Below, in pieces: positions 36,320 to 45,747 of a DNA stretch of 64,000 nt (position 1 is its first letter; every line of letters begins with the position of its first letter). Source of the stretch: Halopseudomonas sp002296055 (GTDB taxonomy: Bacteria > Pseudomonadota > Gammaproteobacteria > Pseudomonadales > Pseudomonadaceae); assembly GCF_050876985.1 (NCBI RefSeq), contig NZ_JBPAPP010000002.1. One strand, 5' to 3'. The notes under the pieces are model-generated. The model ran no database searches. It saw only the letters and a program-made list of their open reading frames with translations, and was not told where the DNA came from. Both the position numbers and the translations under genes were made by a program.

Positions 36320-36427
36320 GTAGTAGTCACGATTGGAGTGTCAGGCAAAAGTCTAACACAGCTGCTGGAGGAGACAGCGCCGCTGGCGCAACTGCGATAA
36401 ACTAGCATTTTTTCTAAGGAAAACGAC

Positions 36428-37012
36428 ATGCAGCCACTCAGCACGGAAGAATTTGACGCTATGCGGTCGGGCGCCACCGTGCTGGAAGAGGACAGGTTCG
36501 GACCCAAGGTACTGCGCCTACAAGATGGCAACTTCTTGAAGCTGTTCAGACGCAAAAGCTGGTTCTCAAAGGCTTTGCTCTTCCCGCCAGCCAAACGCTT
36601 TGCTGATCATGCGCAAGAGCTAACCCGCCGCCATATCCCATGCCCCAAAGTGCTCGGGCTATACGAGATGCGCTCACCCTATCGCTCGGTGGTGCTTTAC
36701 GAGCCACTGCAAGGCACCACGCTGCGTGACCTCTTGGCCAGTAGCAGCCCGGACAGCAACCTAGAAACCCTGGTGGAGCTCGCTACTTTCATAACAAGCC
36801 TACATGACAAAGGCGTGTATTTTCGGTCACTTCATCTTGGCAATATTGTGATGACACCTGACCAGCAGTTTGGGCTCATAGATATCGCGGACATGCGTTG
36901 CTTTGATGGTCCCTTGTCTACCCGCATGCGTAGGAGAAACTATCATCACCTGCTTCGCTACGAACGGGACTGGGCAAATGTCGACAAACAAGTGAAAGGG
37001 CTGTTTTCCTAA
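36428..37012 (+). CDS. LPS-kinase-like (toluene tolerance type) protein, PA4998-like
   Basis: A 194-residue protein with a shortened protein-kinase-like fold of the WaaP/Kdo kinase group. Visible are a phosphate-loop-like start and lysine (LRLQDGNFLKLFRRK), LHDKGVYFRSLHLGNIVM with the HLGN catalytic-loop remnant, and FGLIDIADMR where the DFG Asp would be. The catalytic-loop Asp is replaced (RSLHLGN), so activity is doubtful. It sits between msbA (divergent) and rmlD (convergent). An AAGGA site precedes the ATG. Confidence 0.72.
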   Translation: MQPLSTEEFDAMRSGATVLEEDRFGPKVLRLQDGNFLKLFRRKSWFSKALLFPPAKRFADHAQELTRRHIPCPKVLGLYEMRSPYRSVVLYEPLQGTTLRDLLASSSPDSNLETLVELATFITSLHDKGVYFRSLHLGNIVMTPDQQFGLIDIADMRCFDGPLSTRMRRRNYHHLLRYERDWANVDKQVKGLFS

Positions 37013-37060
37013 GCCACCAAGGCATAGAGCGCGTCAGCACAGAGCCCGCTGCAAAACGTA

Positions 37061-37963
37061 TCACTGGCTGGAAACGGAATGAGCATCCGCCAGCTCAGCC
37101 AAAACCACCTTCAGATCCGCACGCCAATCCGGCTGAGCAATGCCGAAACGCGACATAATGTGCGAACAATCCAGTGCGGAGAAGGCAGGTCGAGGTGCAG
37201 GGGTCGGAAACTCTGCACTGGTGATCGCTTGAATATCAGGCGCAGCGTCAATCAGCTGCAGTTCGCTGGCGACAGCGACAATTTGAGTAGCAAATTCGTA
37301 CCAGCTAACCACCGGGGCACCCGAAAAGTGAAGCAGCCCTCCCCTAAAATCGCCCTGCTGCTGGTATACAGCCGCAAGCTTCCAGAGTGCTGACGCGATC
37401 GACCTGGCAGATGTTGGGCCACCCATCTGATCCGCAACCACTCTCAGCTGATCTCGCTCCCGAGCCAAACGCAGCATGGTTTTGACGAAGTTGGCCCCGT
37501 GGGACGAAAACACCCAGCTAGTCCGTAGGATCACGTGTTGCGAGCAAAGGCCAGCTACCGCCAGCTCTCCCTGGAGCTTGCTTCGGCCATATGCAGTCTG
37601 AGGGTCAGTGGCCGATTGCTCATCATAAGGTCGCGTAGAACGCCCATTAAAAACGTAATCAGTCGAAACATGAAACAACGCTATACCCGCTCGCTCCGCC
37701 CCAAGAGCCAGGTTTTCGGCGCCCTTAGCATTAACCGCGCTCGCAGCAGCAAGATCACTCTCAGCGCGATCTACAGCTGTGTACGCGGCTGCATTAATAA
37801 TTAGCCTTGGCTGATATCGCTCTACAGCATGCTCGACCGCTGCGGCGTCAGTGATATCCAGCTGCTCCGAGGTAAGCCCAATGAAGTCAACACCGCCGGG
37901 CGCAGAACGCCGCAGCTCTCTACCCAACTGCCCGTTGGCACCTGTGACCATCACGCGCATCAT
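37061..37963 (-). CDS. rmlD: dTDP-4-dehydrorhamnose reductase
   Basis: Last step to dTDP-L-rhamnose, an NAD(P)H-dependent reduction. The 300-residue extended SDR enzyme shows MVTGANGQLGRELR at the cofactor site, HVSTDYVFNG, and the catalytic YGRSK. The start is taken at 37963, which overlaps the rmlC stop as ATGA and follows GAGG; ATG 37960 and GTG 37966 are alternatives. It is the last gene of rmlB-A-C-D, an order different from the rmlBDAC of P. aeruginosa. Confidence 0.95.
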   Translation of the reverse strand: MMRVMVTGANGQLGRELRRSAPGGVDFIGLTSEQLDITDAAAVEHAVERYQPRLIINAAAYTAVDRAESDLAAASAVNAKGAENLALGAERAGIALFHVSTDYVFNGRSTRPYDEQSATDPQTAYGRSKLQGELAVAGLCSQHVILRTSWVFSSHGANFVKTMLRLARERDQLRVVADQMGGPTSARSIASALWKLAAVYQQQGDFRGGLLHFSGAPVVSWYEFATQIVAVASELQLIDAAPDIQAITSAEFPTPAPRPAFSALDCSHIMSRFGIAQPDWRADLKVVLAELADAHSVSSQ

Positions 37964-38502
37964 CACTTGCCCTCAACCCACTGACGCAAGGTCGGGTTGT
38001 TGCGGTCCTTCTCAGAGATCAGAGGCGTATCAACAGGCCAGGGAATATCAAGCTCAGGGTCGCTCCACAGGATCGCCCCCTCATCATCCGGGCGATAATA
38101 ATCAGTGCACTTGTACTGGAAATCGGCGACATCGCTTAATACACAAAACCCATGAGCGTAGCCTGGGGGTACCCACAACTGCCTATGGTTCTCATCGTTG
38201 AGTTCAACGCCAACATGCTGCCCGAACGTGCGTGACCGGGGGTCAACATCAACCGCAACATCCCACACCGAGCCGCGGCTTACCCGAACCAACTTGCCCT
38301 GCGGCGCATAGCGCTGAAAGTGCAACCCCCTCAATACGCCCTTGGTTGAGCGTGACTGGTTATCCTGCACAAAAGGTAAGTCGATGCCCGCTTCGCGGTA
38401 GCGCTCGAGCTGGAAGCTCTCGATAAAAAAACCCCTGGCGTCACCAAACACGTTGGGCTCCAAAATAATCACCCCTGGCAACGCCGTTTCAATCACATTC
38501 AC
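37963..38502 (-). CDS. rmlC: dTDP-4-dehydrorhamnose 3,5-epimerase
   Basis: Epimerises C3 and C5 of dTDP-4-keto-6-deoxyglucose. The 179 residues form a cupin-like fold: VFGDARGFFIESFQ, SRSTKGVLRGLHFQ with the catalytic His, and WVPPGYAHGFCVLS. The start is GTG at 38502, overlapping the rmlA stop as GTGA with GGAG eight bases ahead. A longer reading from 38625 would lie inside rmlA. Confidence 0.94.
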   Translation of the reverse strand: MNVIETALPGVIILEPNVFGDARGFFIESFQLERYREAGIDLPFVQDNQSRSTKGVLRGLHFQRYAPQGKLVRVSRGSVWDVAVDVDPRSRTFGQHVGVELNDENHRQLWVPPGYAHGFCVLSDVADFQYKCTDYYRPDDEGAILWSDPELDIPWPVDTPLISEKDRNNPTLRQWVEGK

Positions 38503-39371
38503 TGATCTTTCTCCAACAATCGCAAAAGGTACTGACCATAGCCGGTTTTGCTGAGCGCTTGCGCCTGGACACGCAGCGCGTCGGCCGGCAGCCAGCCTTG
38601 ACGAAAAGCAATTTCCTCGAGGCAAGCAACCTTCAAGCCCTGTCGCGCCTCAATCGTTTGAACAAAGTGACTAGCCTCCATCAGCGAGTCATGGGTGCCG
38701 GTGTCAAGCCACGCGACCCCCCTGCCGAGCAAACTGACATTGAGCTGGCCAAGCTCAAGATAAGCATTGTTTACGTCGGTAATTTCCAACTCTCCGCGAG
38801 CGGAAGGCCTGACCTGGCGCGCGATATCAACCACTTGGTTATCGTAAAAATACAAACCGGTCACCGCGTAATTGGACTTGGGCTGCAGCGGTTTCTCTTC
38901 GATCGACAGGGCCTTGCCCTGGCCATTAAACTCAACCACGCCAAAGCGCTCCGGGTCATTTACGTGGTAGCCAAAAACAGTGGCGCCCTGCATCTGCCTC
39001 CTAGCCGCATGCAGCATTGCGCTAAAACCATATCCATAGAAAATGTTGTCGCCGAGAATCAGGCAAACACTGCTGTCGCCAATAAAGTCTTCGCCTATCA
39101 AAAAGGCTTGTGCCAAGCCATCTGGTGATGGCTGTTCGGCATAGCTCAACGCAATACCAAACTCTGAACCGGAGCCCAGTAACTTCTTGAAGCTCGGCAG
39201 ATCCTCCGGCGTCGAGATGATCAGTATTTCCTGGATACCTGCTAGCATCAGAACCGACAGAGGATAGTAAATCATCGGCTTATCGTAGATCGGCAAGAGC
39301 TGCTTAGAGATGCCTCGGGTAATCGGGTGCAAACGACTGCCCGACCCACCAGCTAATATGATGCCCTTCAT
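38499..39371 (-). CDS. rmlA: Glucose-1-phosphate thymidylyltransferase
   Basis: First step of dTDP-rhamnose synthesis: dTTP plus glucose-1-phosphate to dTDP-glucose. The 290 residues begin MKGIILAGGSGSRLHPITRG, the nucleotide-binding signature, with the conserved KQLLPIYDKPMIYYPLSVLM and GDNIFYG. The start at 39371 overlaps the rmlB stop (ATGA). Length is normal. Confidence 0.95.
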   Translation of the reverse strand: MKGIILAGGSGSRLHPITRGISKQLLPIYDKPMIYYPLSVLMLAGIQEILIISTPEDLPSFKKLLGSGSEFGIALSYAEQPSPDGLAQAFLIGEDFIGDSSVCLILGDNIFYGYGFSAMLHAARRQMQGATVFGYHVNDPERFGVVEFNGQGKALSIEEKPLQPKSNYAVTGLYFYDNQVVDIARQVRPSARGELEITDVNNAYLELGQLNVSLLGRGVAWLDTGTHDSLMEASHFVQTIEARQGLKVACLEEIAFRQGWLPADALRVQAQALSKTGYGQYLLRLLEKDQ

Positions 39372-40471
39372 AGCTTGCCTCCATCTTCCAGCTGGTCGCC
39401 GCAACCGCCTAGACGATCCAAGCGGTAGTCGCCGCTAAGCACCCGTTGCCACCACTCACGGTTGCTCAAGTACCAGCTAACCGTTTTGCGAATACCGCTA
39501 TCAAATGTTTCAAGCGGCTGCCAGCCCAACTCACGCTGAATTTTGGACGCGTCAATGGCGTAACGAACATCATGACCTGGACGGTCCTTCACGAAACAAA
39601 TGAGGTCCCGATAAAAACTGACATCCGCCGGCTTGTGCGGCGCCAGCTCCTCCAGCAAAGCACAGATCGCTTCCACCACCTCGATATTACGCTTCTCGTT
39701 ATGACCGCCAATATTGTAGGTTTCACCCACTTCGCCACTATCCAACACTCGGCACAGTGCGCGAGCATGGTCCTCCACATACAGCCAATCTCGAACCTGC
39801 AGCCCATCACCGTAGACAGGTATCGGCTTACCATGCAGCGCGTTGAGAATCACATGAGGGATCAGTTTCTCGGGGAAATGAAAAGGCCCATAGTTGTTAG
39901 AACAATTGGTTATCAGCACAGGTAGACCGTAAGTGCGCTGCCATGCTCTTACTAGGTGATCGGAGCTTGCTTTGGACGCTGAATAGGGCGAACTAGGCGC
40001 GTAAGCCGTGCTTTCAGTAAACAGCTCGGTCGTTCCGTGCAGGTCACCGTAAACCTCGTCAGTCGAAATATGGTGAAAACGAAAAGACGCTTTTTTTCCG
40101 GTCGGCAGCCCGGCCCAGTATGCGCGGCAGACCTCAAGCAAGTTATAGGTGCCTACGATGTTGGTTTGGATGAAGCTAGCAGGTCCATCAATAGAGCGAT
40201 CCACATGGGACTCAGCAGCCAGGTGCATGACTGCATCTGGCTGAAACTCAGCGACAACGTGCCTTAGCGCAGACACATCGGCGAGATCTACCTGATAAAA
40301 GTGATATCGCGGCGAGCTGCTCACCGCAGCTAGGGAGTCCAGGTTTCCCGCGTAGGTCAGAGCATCCAAGTTGGCGACATGGTCGTCCTGGCTATCGATC
40401 AGATGGCGTATTACGGCAGAACCAATAAATCCGGCTCCGCCGGTGACCAATGTTTTTCTCACAGCGTTCAT
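39368..40471 (-). CDS. rmlB: dTDP-glucose 4,6-dehydratase
   Basis: Second step of dTDP-rhamnose synthesis, NAD-dependent. The 367-residue extended SDR protein has the Rossmann motif TLVTGGAGFIGSAVI, STDEVYGDLHG (with the Asp-Glu of the dehydratase), and catalytic YSASKASSDHLVR. The start is placed at ATG 40471, and ATG 40483 is possible. It is the first rml gene, so the operon promoter should lie in the gene-poor gap 40472-41108. Confidence 0.95.
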   Translation of the reverse strand: MNAVRKTLVTGGAGFIGSAVIRHLIDSQDDHVANLDALTYAGNLDSLAAVSSSPRYHFYQVDLADVSALRHVVAEFQPDAVMHLAAESHVDRSIDGPASFIQTNIVGTYNLLEVCRAYWAGLPTGKKASFRFHHISTDEVYGDLHGTTELFTESTAYAPSSPYSASKASSDHLVRAWQRTYGLPVLITNCSNNYGPFHFPEKLIPHVILNALHGKPIPVYGDGLQVRDWLYVEDHARALCRVLDSGEVGETYNIGGHNEKRNIEVVEAICALLEELAPHKPADVSFYRDLICFVKDRPGHDVRYAIDASKIQRELGWQPLETFDSGIRKTVSWYLSNREWWQRVLSGDYRLDRLGGCGDQLEDGGKL

Positions 40472-41108
40472 GCACCGCACCAAAGAAGCGAAAACAGCGA
40501 GATCACCTCAAGCATCCAACGGTAGATCTGCCAACAGGCGCCAGCAGCAAGGCTCAACTACGCAGCAGAACCTTTCAGCAGCCATAGATAGCGCCTTTCA
40601 TCTGCTGCATCGCTTAGGCGGCATAGCTTTTCGCGTTGGGGCCTAGCCGGGCCTCTTTATAGCGCTGTCCGACCTGAACGCTCAGGGGACTCACAACCGA
40701 GAGGGCCGCAATTTCAGAATCAATGAGCGAGATACGACCGGCGCAGTTGAGGGAAGAGATGGAAATCACTTTTTTTCAACGCTCGCACGCGCCAAGGCAT
40801 TCCACTTCCCACGCCAAAGCCTAAGCCACCGAAATACCGCCCCACCGGTTGCTGGTAGGTCACGTTCTGCGGAAGTCATGCCCCTTTTGTAAGGCCAACC
40901 AGCTTGTCCAGCTCGGCACAATAGGTGCAGAGATAAGCCAGCTCAGACTCTGTAGCAACCCTGTCATGGCACCTTGGCGGCCATATATTCCCCCAGCAGG
41001 AGTCTGACCAACTACAACAAATGCCTCATACATCGAGAATGAGAGCTTGCCATTAGAGAAGCATTGGTCAACTCTTCAGGCGCTCGGCCTGCGGGGCGGC
41101 CCGAAGAT
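40472..41108 (-). other. Gene-poor stretch with possible gene remnants
   Basis: 637 bp without a recognisable intact gene, between the glycosyltransferase block and rmlB. Two open stretches on the minus strand look partly coding. One is 40614-40769, 51 codons from GTG, ending GQRYKEARLGPNAKSYAA. The other is 40876-41025, 49 codons with no usable start, ending ELAYLCTYCAELDKLVGLTK plus two residues. Neither is recognised. They may be decayed ends of former genes. The rmlB promoter should also lie here, but I could not identify it. Confidence 0.4.
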
Positions 41109-41972
41109 TTATTTACTCTTAACCGCAAACTTCAGCGCCAACCACCAGAGACCTGGGAAACGCAGGCACCCCGAGTTGGCCAGCCACCGCCATCGCAGCA
41201 ACAATGGCAGCTTATTTTTTCGCAGGAGTTTGAGCCAGTAACGCACCGTGGCACGCTCTCGCATACGATAATCCGCAGCCGTCAATTCGTTTAAGACATG
41301 ATATGGCAAGGCGACCGGTGCCTTGTTGGCGTATGACAGGGCTTGGCGCGCCCAATCATTGCTAAAACTACCCAGCGAAAAATGCAAAAGTGAAATATCG
41401 TACACGACAGCGACATGATAACGCTGGGCTACGCGCAAGCTATAATCTACATCGTAGAAATGAAATCCTGACAATGCACTGGAGAAACGAATTTCATTCC
41501 ATACGTTTTTGGGCGAACACAGGAAAACTCCATCCAGCGCAGCAACGCGCACCAGCGGCTCATGCGACAGGTCAGCAGGCTTTTCATACGTCTTCACCAT
41601 GTCGCCAGGCTGTCCGTGCCAAATATGAACACATATGTCGTCACCCCAGCCGTTAGACCATCCGGATGGCTGACCCGACTTATATCGGCTCCCCGCCAAG
41701 CCAACAAGTCCCAGCTTGGGGTCATTCCTGAAATGAGAAACCAACGCCGCGCCCCAGTCCCGCTCAAGAAACTCGACATCCTCGTGCAAAAAACATATCA
41801 AATCGAAGCGGGCCTTCTGCGCCCCTTCGTTATACGCCTCACATAAACCAAGGGAGCGAACACGATTATCGATAGCAACAACTTCGTAGGGCACACCAAC
41901 GGTCGTCTCAATATTGGCCTGCACTCGTCGGAGGCGCGCCGGATCAATACTGCATATTACAATTGAAATCAA
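41109..41972 (-). CDS. GT2-like glycosyltransferase
   Basis: A 287-residue predicted glycosyltransferase for LPS or another surface glycan. It has the start ISIVICSIDPARLRRVQANI, a GT-A-type nucleotide site, CFLHEDVEFLERDW in place of the usual DxD segment, and a C-terminal basic amphipathic tail that probably binds the membrane. The family resembles the streptomycin-biosynthesis StrF/GT2_5 type. Translation appears to begin at TTG 41972 with AAGGTGA just upstream. Codon use is more AT-rich than the neighbouring core genes. Confidence 0.75.
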   Translation of the reverse strand: MISIVICSIDPARLRRVQANIETTVGVPYEVVAIDNRVRSLGLCEAYNEGAQKARFDLICFLHEDVEFLERDWGAALVSHFRNDPKLGLVGLAGSRYKSGQPSGWSNGWGDDICVHIWHGQPGDMVKTYEKPADLSHEPLVRVAALDGVFLCSPKNVWNEIRFSSALSGFHFYDVDYSLRVAQRYHVAVVYDISLLHFSLGSFSNDWARQALSYANKAPVALPYHVLNELTAADYRMRERATVRYWLKLLRKNKLPLLLRWRWLANSGCLRFPGLWWLALKFAVKSK

Positions 41973-41997
41973 ATCACCTTCACTCCACGATAAAGCC

Positions 41998-42804
41998 TCA
42001 CAGCTTTTTTAAGCCGACATAATACAAAGGCAGTTTGAGATACAGCTTTAATTTCTTCCTGAAGAAATAGTATCTGCTTTTATTACTCCACTTCTCTTCA
42101 AACACATACTTCGCCCGTTTGGTCATCAACAATTGCCGCACACTACTGTGCGTTGCCAAGGTCCTGCTATCTAGATGATCCACGTGAGATGCCGTGACCA
42201 AAGCATGCTTTAGGCCACACTTTTCCAGTGTCCTAGCATAGTCATCATCGGCGTACCAGAAGTAAAAGCGCTCATCCAGCATGCCCGTGATCTCGAGCAT
42301 GCGGCGTCGAAATACCAGACACCAGCCAGATACCTCCTTCAACACACCGTAGCCGGAATACACTCCAGAGTTAAGTGCAAAGCCATTGGCCGGGTGGTGC
42401 AGGGAGCAGGCCGGACTGGCACTGATCAGATCTGCGTCAGCATCGAAGGCTCGCAACAATGCCGAAGCCCAGCCTGGGTGATAATACAGATCGTTATTGC
42501 AGATGGCGACGAAAGCGCCAGCGCAGCGCTTGATACCTTCGTTCATGTAGCGGTGATAATTGAATGGAGGGGGTAAATACAGCGTGCGTACGCCAGCATG
42601 GCGGTATTCCGGCGCCTGATGATTAGACTCCACTACCACCACATCAAAGCTGATATGCTCAGGGTCTTCCGAGGCCAACAGCGAGTCCAGACAGCTTTCT
42701 GTCATCGCGCGCAACTCGGCATTTTTCGCGAAGCTGAGAATCACTACGTCGACACGCACCGGCGCCGCTGCCGTGTGCGGTTTTGGGCCTTGATCACCGG
42801 TCAT
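41998..42804 (-). CDS. GT2 family glycosyltransferase
   Basis: A 268-residue GT-A glycosyltransferase. Visible are the N-terminal DVVILSFAKNAELRAMTESC, then VVVVESNHQAP, YMNEGIKRCAGAFVAICNND with the NND equivalent of the DxD metal site, and MLDERFYFWYADDDYARTLE, the acceptor-side ED-like motif. The tail is rich in Lys and aromatic residues, suggesting membrane contact. Its start overlaps the upstream gene by four bases (ATGA). Substrate unknown. Confidence 0.82.
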   Translation of the reverse strand: MTGDQGPKPHTAAAPVRVDVVILSFAKNAELRAMTESCLDSLLASEDPEHISFDVVVVESNHQAPEYRHAGVRTLYLPPPFNYHRYMNEGIKRCAGAFVAICNNDLYYHPGWASALLRAFDADADLISASPACSLHHPANGFALNSGVYSGYGVLKEVSGWCLVFRRRMLEITGMLDERFYFWYADDDYARTLEKCGLKHALVTASHVDHLDSRTLATHSSVRQLLMTKRAKYVFEEKWSNKSRYYFFRKKLKLYLKLPLYYVGLKKL

Positions 42805-43727
42805 TGCAATGTTTCCCTTGTTGCGGTTTTTGACTTCTTCAATAGCAGATGCCGCAATCGCTTGAGTAACTGCCTATCCCACAGACGCAGGGGCACTTGC
42901 CTGATCAACGACCAAGCAAACGCCTTGTCGTATACGACAGCCATACGCAGCGCCTTGGTGATCAACCGCACTTTGGCATGCTCATACTGCGGGTGGTCTC
43001 GATAAGGTTCTATCACCTCCAACCCGTAGCGATACTCTGCTTTATAGTTTTTTGACAGACTCCCATCGTGCTTGCGATAAAGCGTAACCACCTCTGGTAG
43101 CACATCGACAAAATAGCCCGCCTCTGCGACCTTTAATGTCATCTGAAAATCCTGAATTTTAATAGCTGGGTCGTACCTGCCGGCCTTTTCCATCGCATCG
43201 CGGCGATACACCGCGATGTTGCCACCAACCACCAATGCGGCAGCCAAGGCCTCGGCAAAGTCGTACCGACGTACAGCGCGTTTTTTTTCTTTGCGCGGTA
43301 GCAGTGTTCCGTGCTGGTCAATGCGAACGGCACCACCGCCCAAGCAGCCCACCTCGGGATGCTTTTGTAGATAGGCCAACTGCAAGGTAAGTCGGCCAGC
43401 AGGCATGATGTCATCAGCATCAAAAGTGGCAACATAGTCACCAAGCGCATGCTTTAGCCCAGTGTTTAGGGCAGCACTCACGCCCGCATTGTCCTGTTTT
43501 ATGAAGGCCACACGACGCGCTAGACTCTGGCCTTTTTCATTTGCCAGAACAGCCTCGATGACCTCTACGCTGTCATCAGACGAGCCATCATCAATTACTA
43601 TCAGCTCAAAATTCGGATAATCCTGCGCCAAGACGCTACGCAAGGTTTCTGCAACGTAGCCGCCATAGTTGTAGCAAGGCACCAGCACAGATACCAAGGG
43701 CTCAGATGACACATGTTTAGCACTCAT
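42801..43727 (-). CDS. GT2 family glycosyltransferase
   Basis: A 308-residue classical GT2 enzyme: VSVLVPCYNYGGYVAETLRS, ELIVIDDGSSDDSVE and ATFDADDIMPAGRL contain the nucleotide-sugar and DxD-type metal sites. The C-terminal part is basic. It overlaps both neighbours by four bases, so five genes here form one coupled set. Likely adds a sugar to the outer core or an exported glycan; donor and acceptor cannot be read from sequence. Confidence 0.88.
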   Translation of the reverse strand: MSAKHVSSEPLVSVLVPCYNYGGYVAETLRSVLAQDYPNFELIVIDDGSSDDSVEVIEAVLANEKGQSLARRVAFIKQDNAGVSAALNTGLKHALGDYVATFDADDIMPAGRLTLQLAYLQKHPEVGCLGGGAVRIDQHGTLLPRKEKKRAVRRYDFAEALAAALVVGGNIAVYRRDAMEKAGRYDPAIKIQDFQMTLKVAEAGYFVDVLPEVVTLYRKHDGSLSKNYKAEYRYGLEVIEPYRDHPQYEHAKVRLITKALRMAVVYDKAFAWSLIRQVPLRLWDRQLLKRLRHLLLKKSKTATRETLQ

Positions 43728-44611
43728 TCTTGGTATTCCCGCCAGCCGTTTTTACTTACCTGCCACGACTCTTGATACGCGAGCCCGTCCTTCCCTCGGA
43801 GACTGTCCGCTGACACACCCTGCCAGTCTTGGTTTTTCCAGACCAAAAAATGCAGATAGGGCAGACTCTGCCCCAACAGCTCGCTATTGGTTAGATCACC
43901 ATCACGCAAACACCAGCGCTCAGGCACTACCCGCCGACCATCATTGAGAATCGTAAAGGTGCTATGCGCTTCAACAAACTCACTGCTACGTGCCCAAGGG
44001 TTGAAACGAGCAGCAAACCGGCGCAATCCTTCTGGCCAGTTTTTATGGCGCACAAATAACCGGCTGAACGCACCTTCATCCAACGCCTGGTGAGCCTCGT
44101 CCGCATAGCGCTGTTGCCAGTCTGGAATTTGCTTAAAGGCTTCTCGCATCGTTTTATTATTGCGCAACAGACAGAGGTGGCCAGAAATACGTCGGGAATG
44201 GGTAGCAAACAAATCTTTCTCGGCCAGTCTAGACGCAGTGAAATAGCGCCTCAAATCGCCATATACCACGTCAATATCGCCGAAGGCCCAGAATTCGTAG
44301 CCAGCCAAATGCTCCTGGTGGATAAAACCCAATGCTGGCTTTATGTCACAGAGCTTGTAGGGATTGGCCGGAGCGAAATTGATACCAAGGCGATCCGACA
44401 CCAATTTACAGTAATCGCTGTAAGCTATCTCGATGAATGTCACATTGTCCGGAGCACCCTCCGGAACACCGCAGTCGGTAAAAAACAACCAGTCAATGTC
44501 AGGATTTCGCGCACAACCGGCCAAAAAGAAATCCATCCAAAATGGCCAGGCTCCAAAGTAAGGGATGACAAAGCGAATAGTCGGCGTAGCGAGAGCTGGG
44601 CTGTTAGTCAT
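43724..44611 (-). CDS. DUF6625-like putative glycosyltransferase
   Basis: A 295-residue protein starting TIRFVIPYFGAWPFWMDFFL, with FFTDCG and FWAFGDIDVVYGDLRRYF. The GDIDVVYG segment looks like a GT-A metal site (DxD), and the fold resembles the DUF6625 family found in polysaccharide loci. Conserved Trp/Tyr-rich C-terminus. It is translationally coupled on both sides. A transferase role is inferred from the motif and neighbours, not from a characterised relative. Confidence 0.7.
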   Translation of the reverse strand: MTNSPALATPTIRFVIPYFGAWPFWMDFFLAGCARNPDIDWLFFTDCGVPEGAPDNVTFIEIAYSDYCKLVSDRLGINFAPANPYKLCDIKPALGFIHQEHLAGYEFWAFGDIDVVYGDLRRYFTASRLAEKDLFATHSRRISGHLCLLRNNKTMREAFKQIPDWQQRYADEAHQALDEGAFSRLFVRHKNWPEGLRRFAARFNPWARSSEFVEAHSTFTILNDGRRVVPERWCLRDGDLTNSELLGQSLPYLHFLVWKNQDWQGVSADSLRGKDGLAYQESWQVSKNGWREYQE

Positions 44612-45747
44612 TCATTCAAGCCTTTTTTAAGTTCAGCCATAAATGGCAGTTGCCAGAACGTCTGCCGTGCTGCCATGTCGGAAAATAACCGATGCAACCG
44701 CTCTTGTTGTTTTTTACGAAGCACTTGAAGCTGGTCCCCGGTTAGCTCCGCGCAGGCTTGCAAGCTAGTAGCTAATGCCGACACATCCCCCAAGGGGAAC
44801 AACCGACCGTCCTCCCCGACGACTTCTGGGCCACCTCCGCAGTTACTGCAGACCATCACATTGCCCGCAGCCATCGCTTCAAGTAACACCATACCAAAGG
44901 GCTCATGATCTGACGTCAGCGCAAATACATCAAAAGCTTTGAAGTAACGCCGGGCATCTGGAACCTGCCCGGTAAAAATGACCCGATCACTGATGCCCAA
45001 TTGCCGCGCCTGGGCTTTTAGCTTGTCTTCCAGACGCCCCTTCCCCATGATCACCAACACACTACCAGGCGGCAGTGCTGGTAGAGCTCTGGCAAAGCCT
45101 GCGATCAGGGTCGCTTGGTCCTTATCAGGGTGCAGGCGGCCTACATTGCCCACTACCCATGCATCATCCGGTAACTTGAGCGCCTCTCTAGCTTGCTCTT
45201 TAGATACCAACCCTGCACAGACAGCCTCGACATCGATGCGATTGTGCAGCGTCTGAATGCACTCATCTGGCCACCGCGGCAACCGTGCACTGATATCCTT
45301 ATGTACGGCATCAGACACTGCCAAGAGGCTCAGGCGTGAACAAAAAGCCTTAGCGAAGAGCCGGCGCCCCAGGCGATCAAAGTCACCAAAGGCGTGGTGT
45401 ACACCAATCACGGGCAAGTCCGTGGCCAAGCACGCTATATAGGTTGGCTTGGAGCGATGAGCGATGCAAAACCTGAAGTCACGCTCTTTGACAATCTGGC
45501 GCAGCTCGCGAATGGCCCGCAATTTCAGTCCCCGAATGTCCTTGGAACTATGCTCCATAAAAAGTACTTCATCCGAAGCGCATTGCTTTGCTATTCGATC
45601 GTCCTTCTCGCCAGTGAGAAAGACTGTGGTGACCCGATAATCGGTGCCTGAGAACAGCGCAGCATATTGGCGGGCACAATCAAGGAAAGGGCCATCGTAG
45701 CCATGGCAGAATTGCAGCACCCTGAGGGCGGGCGAGGAGCTATTCAT
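44608..45747 (-). CDS. GT4 family glycosyltransferase
   Basis: A 379-residue retaining GT-B enzyme. The C-terminal half has VVGNVGRLHPDKDQATLI, then the nucleotide-sugar site EPFGMVLLEAMAAGNVMVCSN. The N-terminal acceptor domain includes RSKPTYIACLATDLPVIGVHHAFG. It resembles the core GT4 genes of pseudomonad LPS clusters such as wapH, but the similarity cannot be pinned to one. A 191-bp gap to the tandem kinase gene upstream holds nothing I recognise. Confidence 0.85.
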   Translation of the reverse strand: MNSSSPALRVLQFCHGYDGPFLDCARQYAALFSGTDYRVTTVFLTGEKDDRIAKQCASDEVLFMEHSSKDIRGLKLRAIRELRQIVKERDFRFCIAHRSKPTYIACLATDLPVIGVHHAFGDFDRLGRRLFAKAFCSRLSLLAVSDAVHKDISARLPRWPDECIQTLHNRIDVEAVCAGLVSKEQAREALKLPDDAWVVGNVGRLHPDKDQATLIAGFARALPALPPGSVLVIMGKGRLEDKLKAQARQLGISDRVIFTGQVPDARRYFKAFDVFALTSDHEPFGMVLLEAMAAGNVMVCSNCGGGPEVVGEDGRLFPLGDVSALATSLQACAELTGDQLQVLRKKQQERLHRLFSDMAARQTFWQLPFMAELKKGLNE

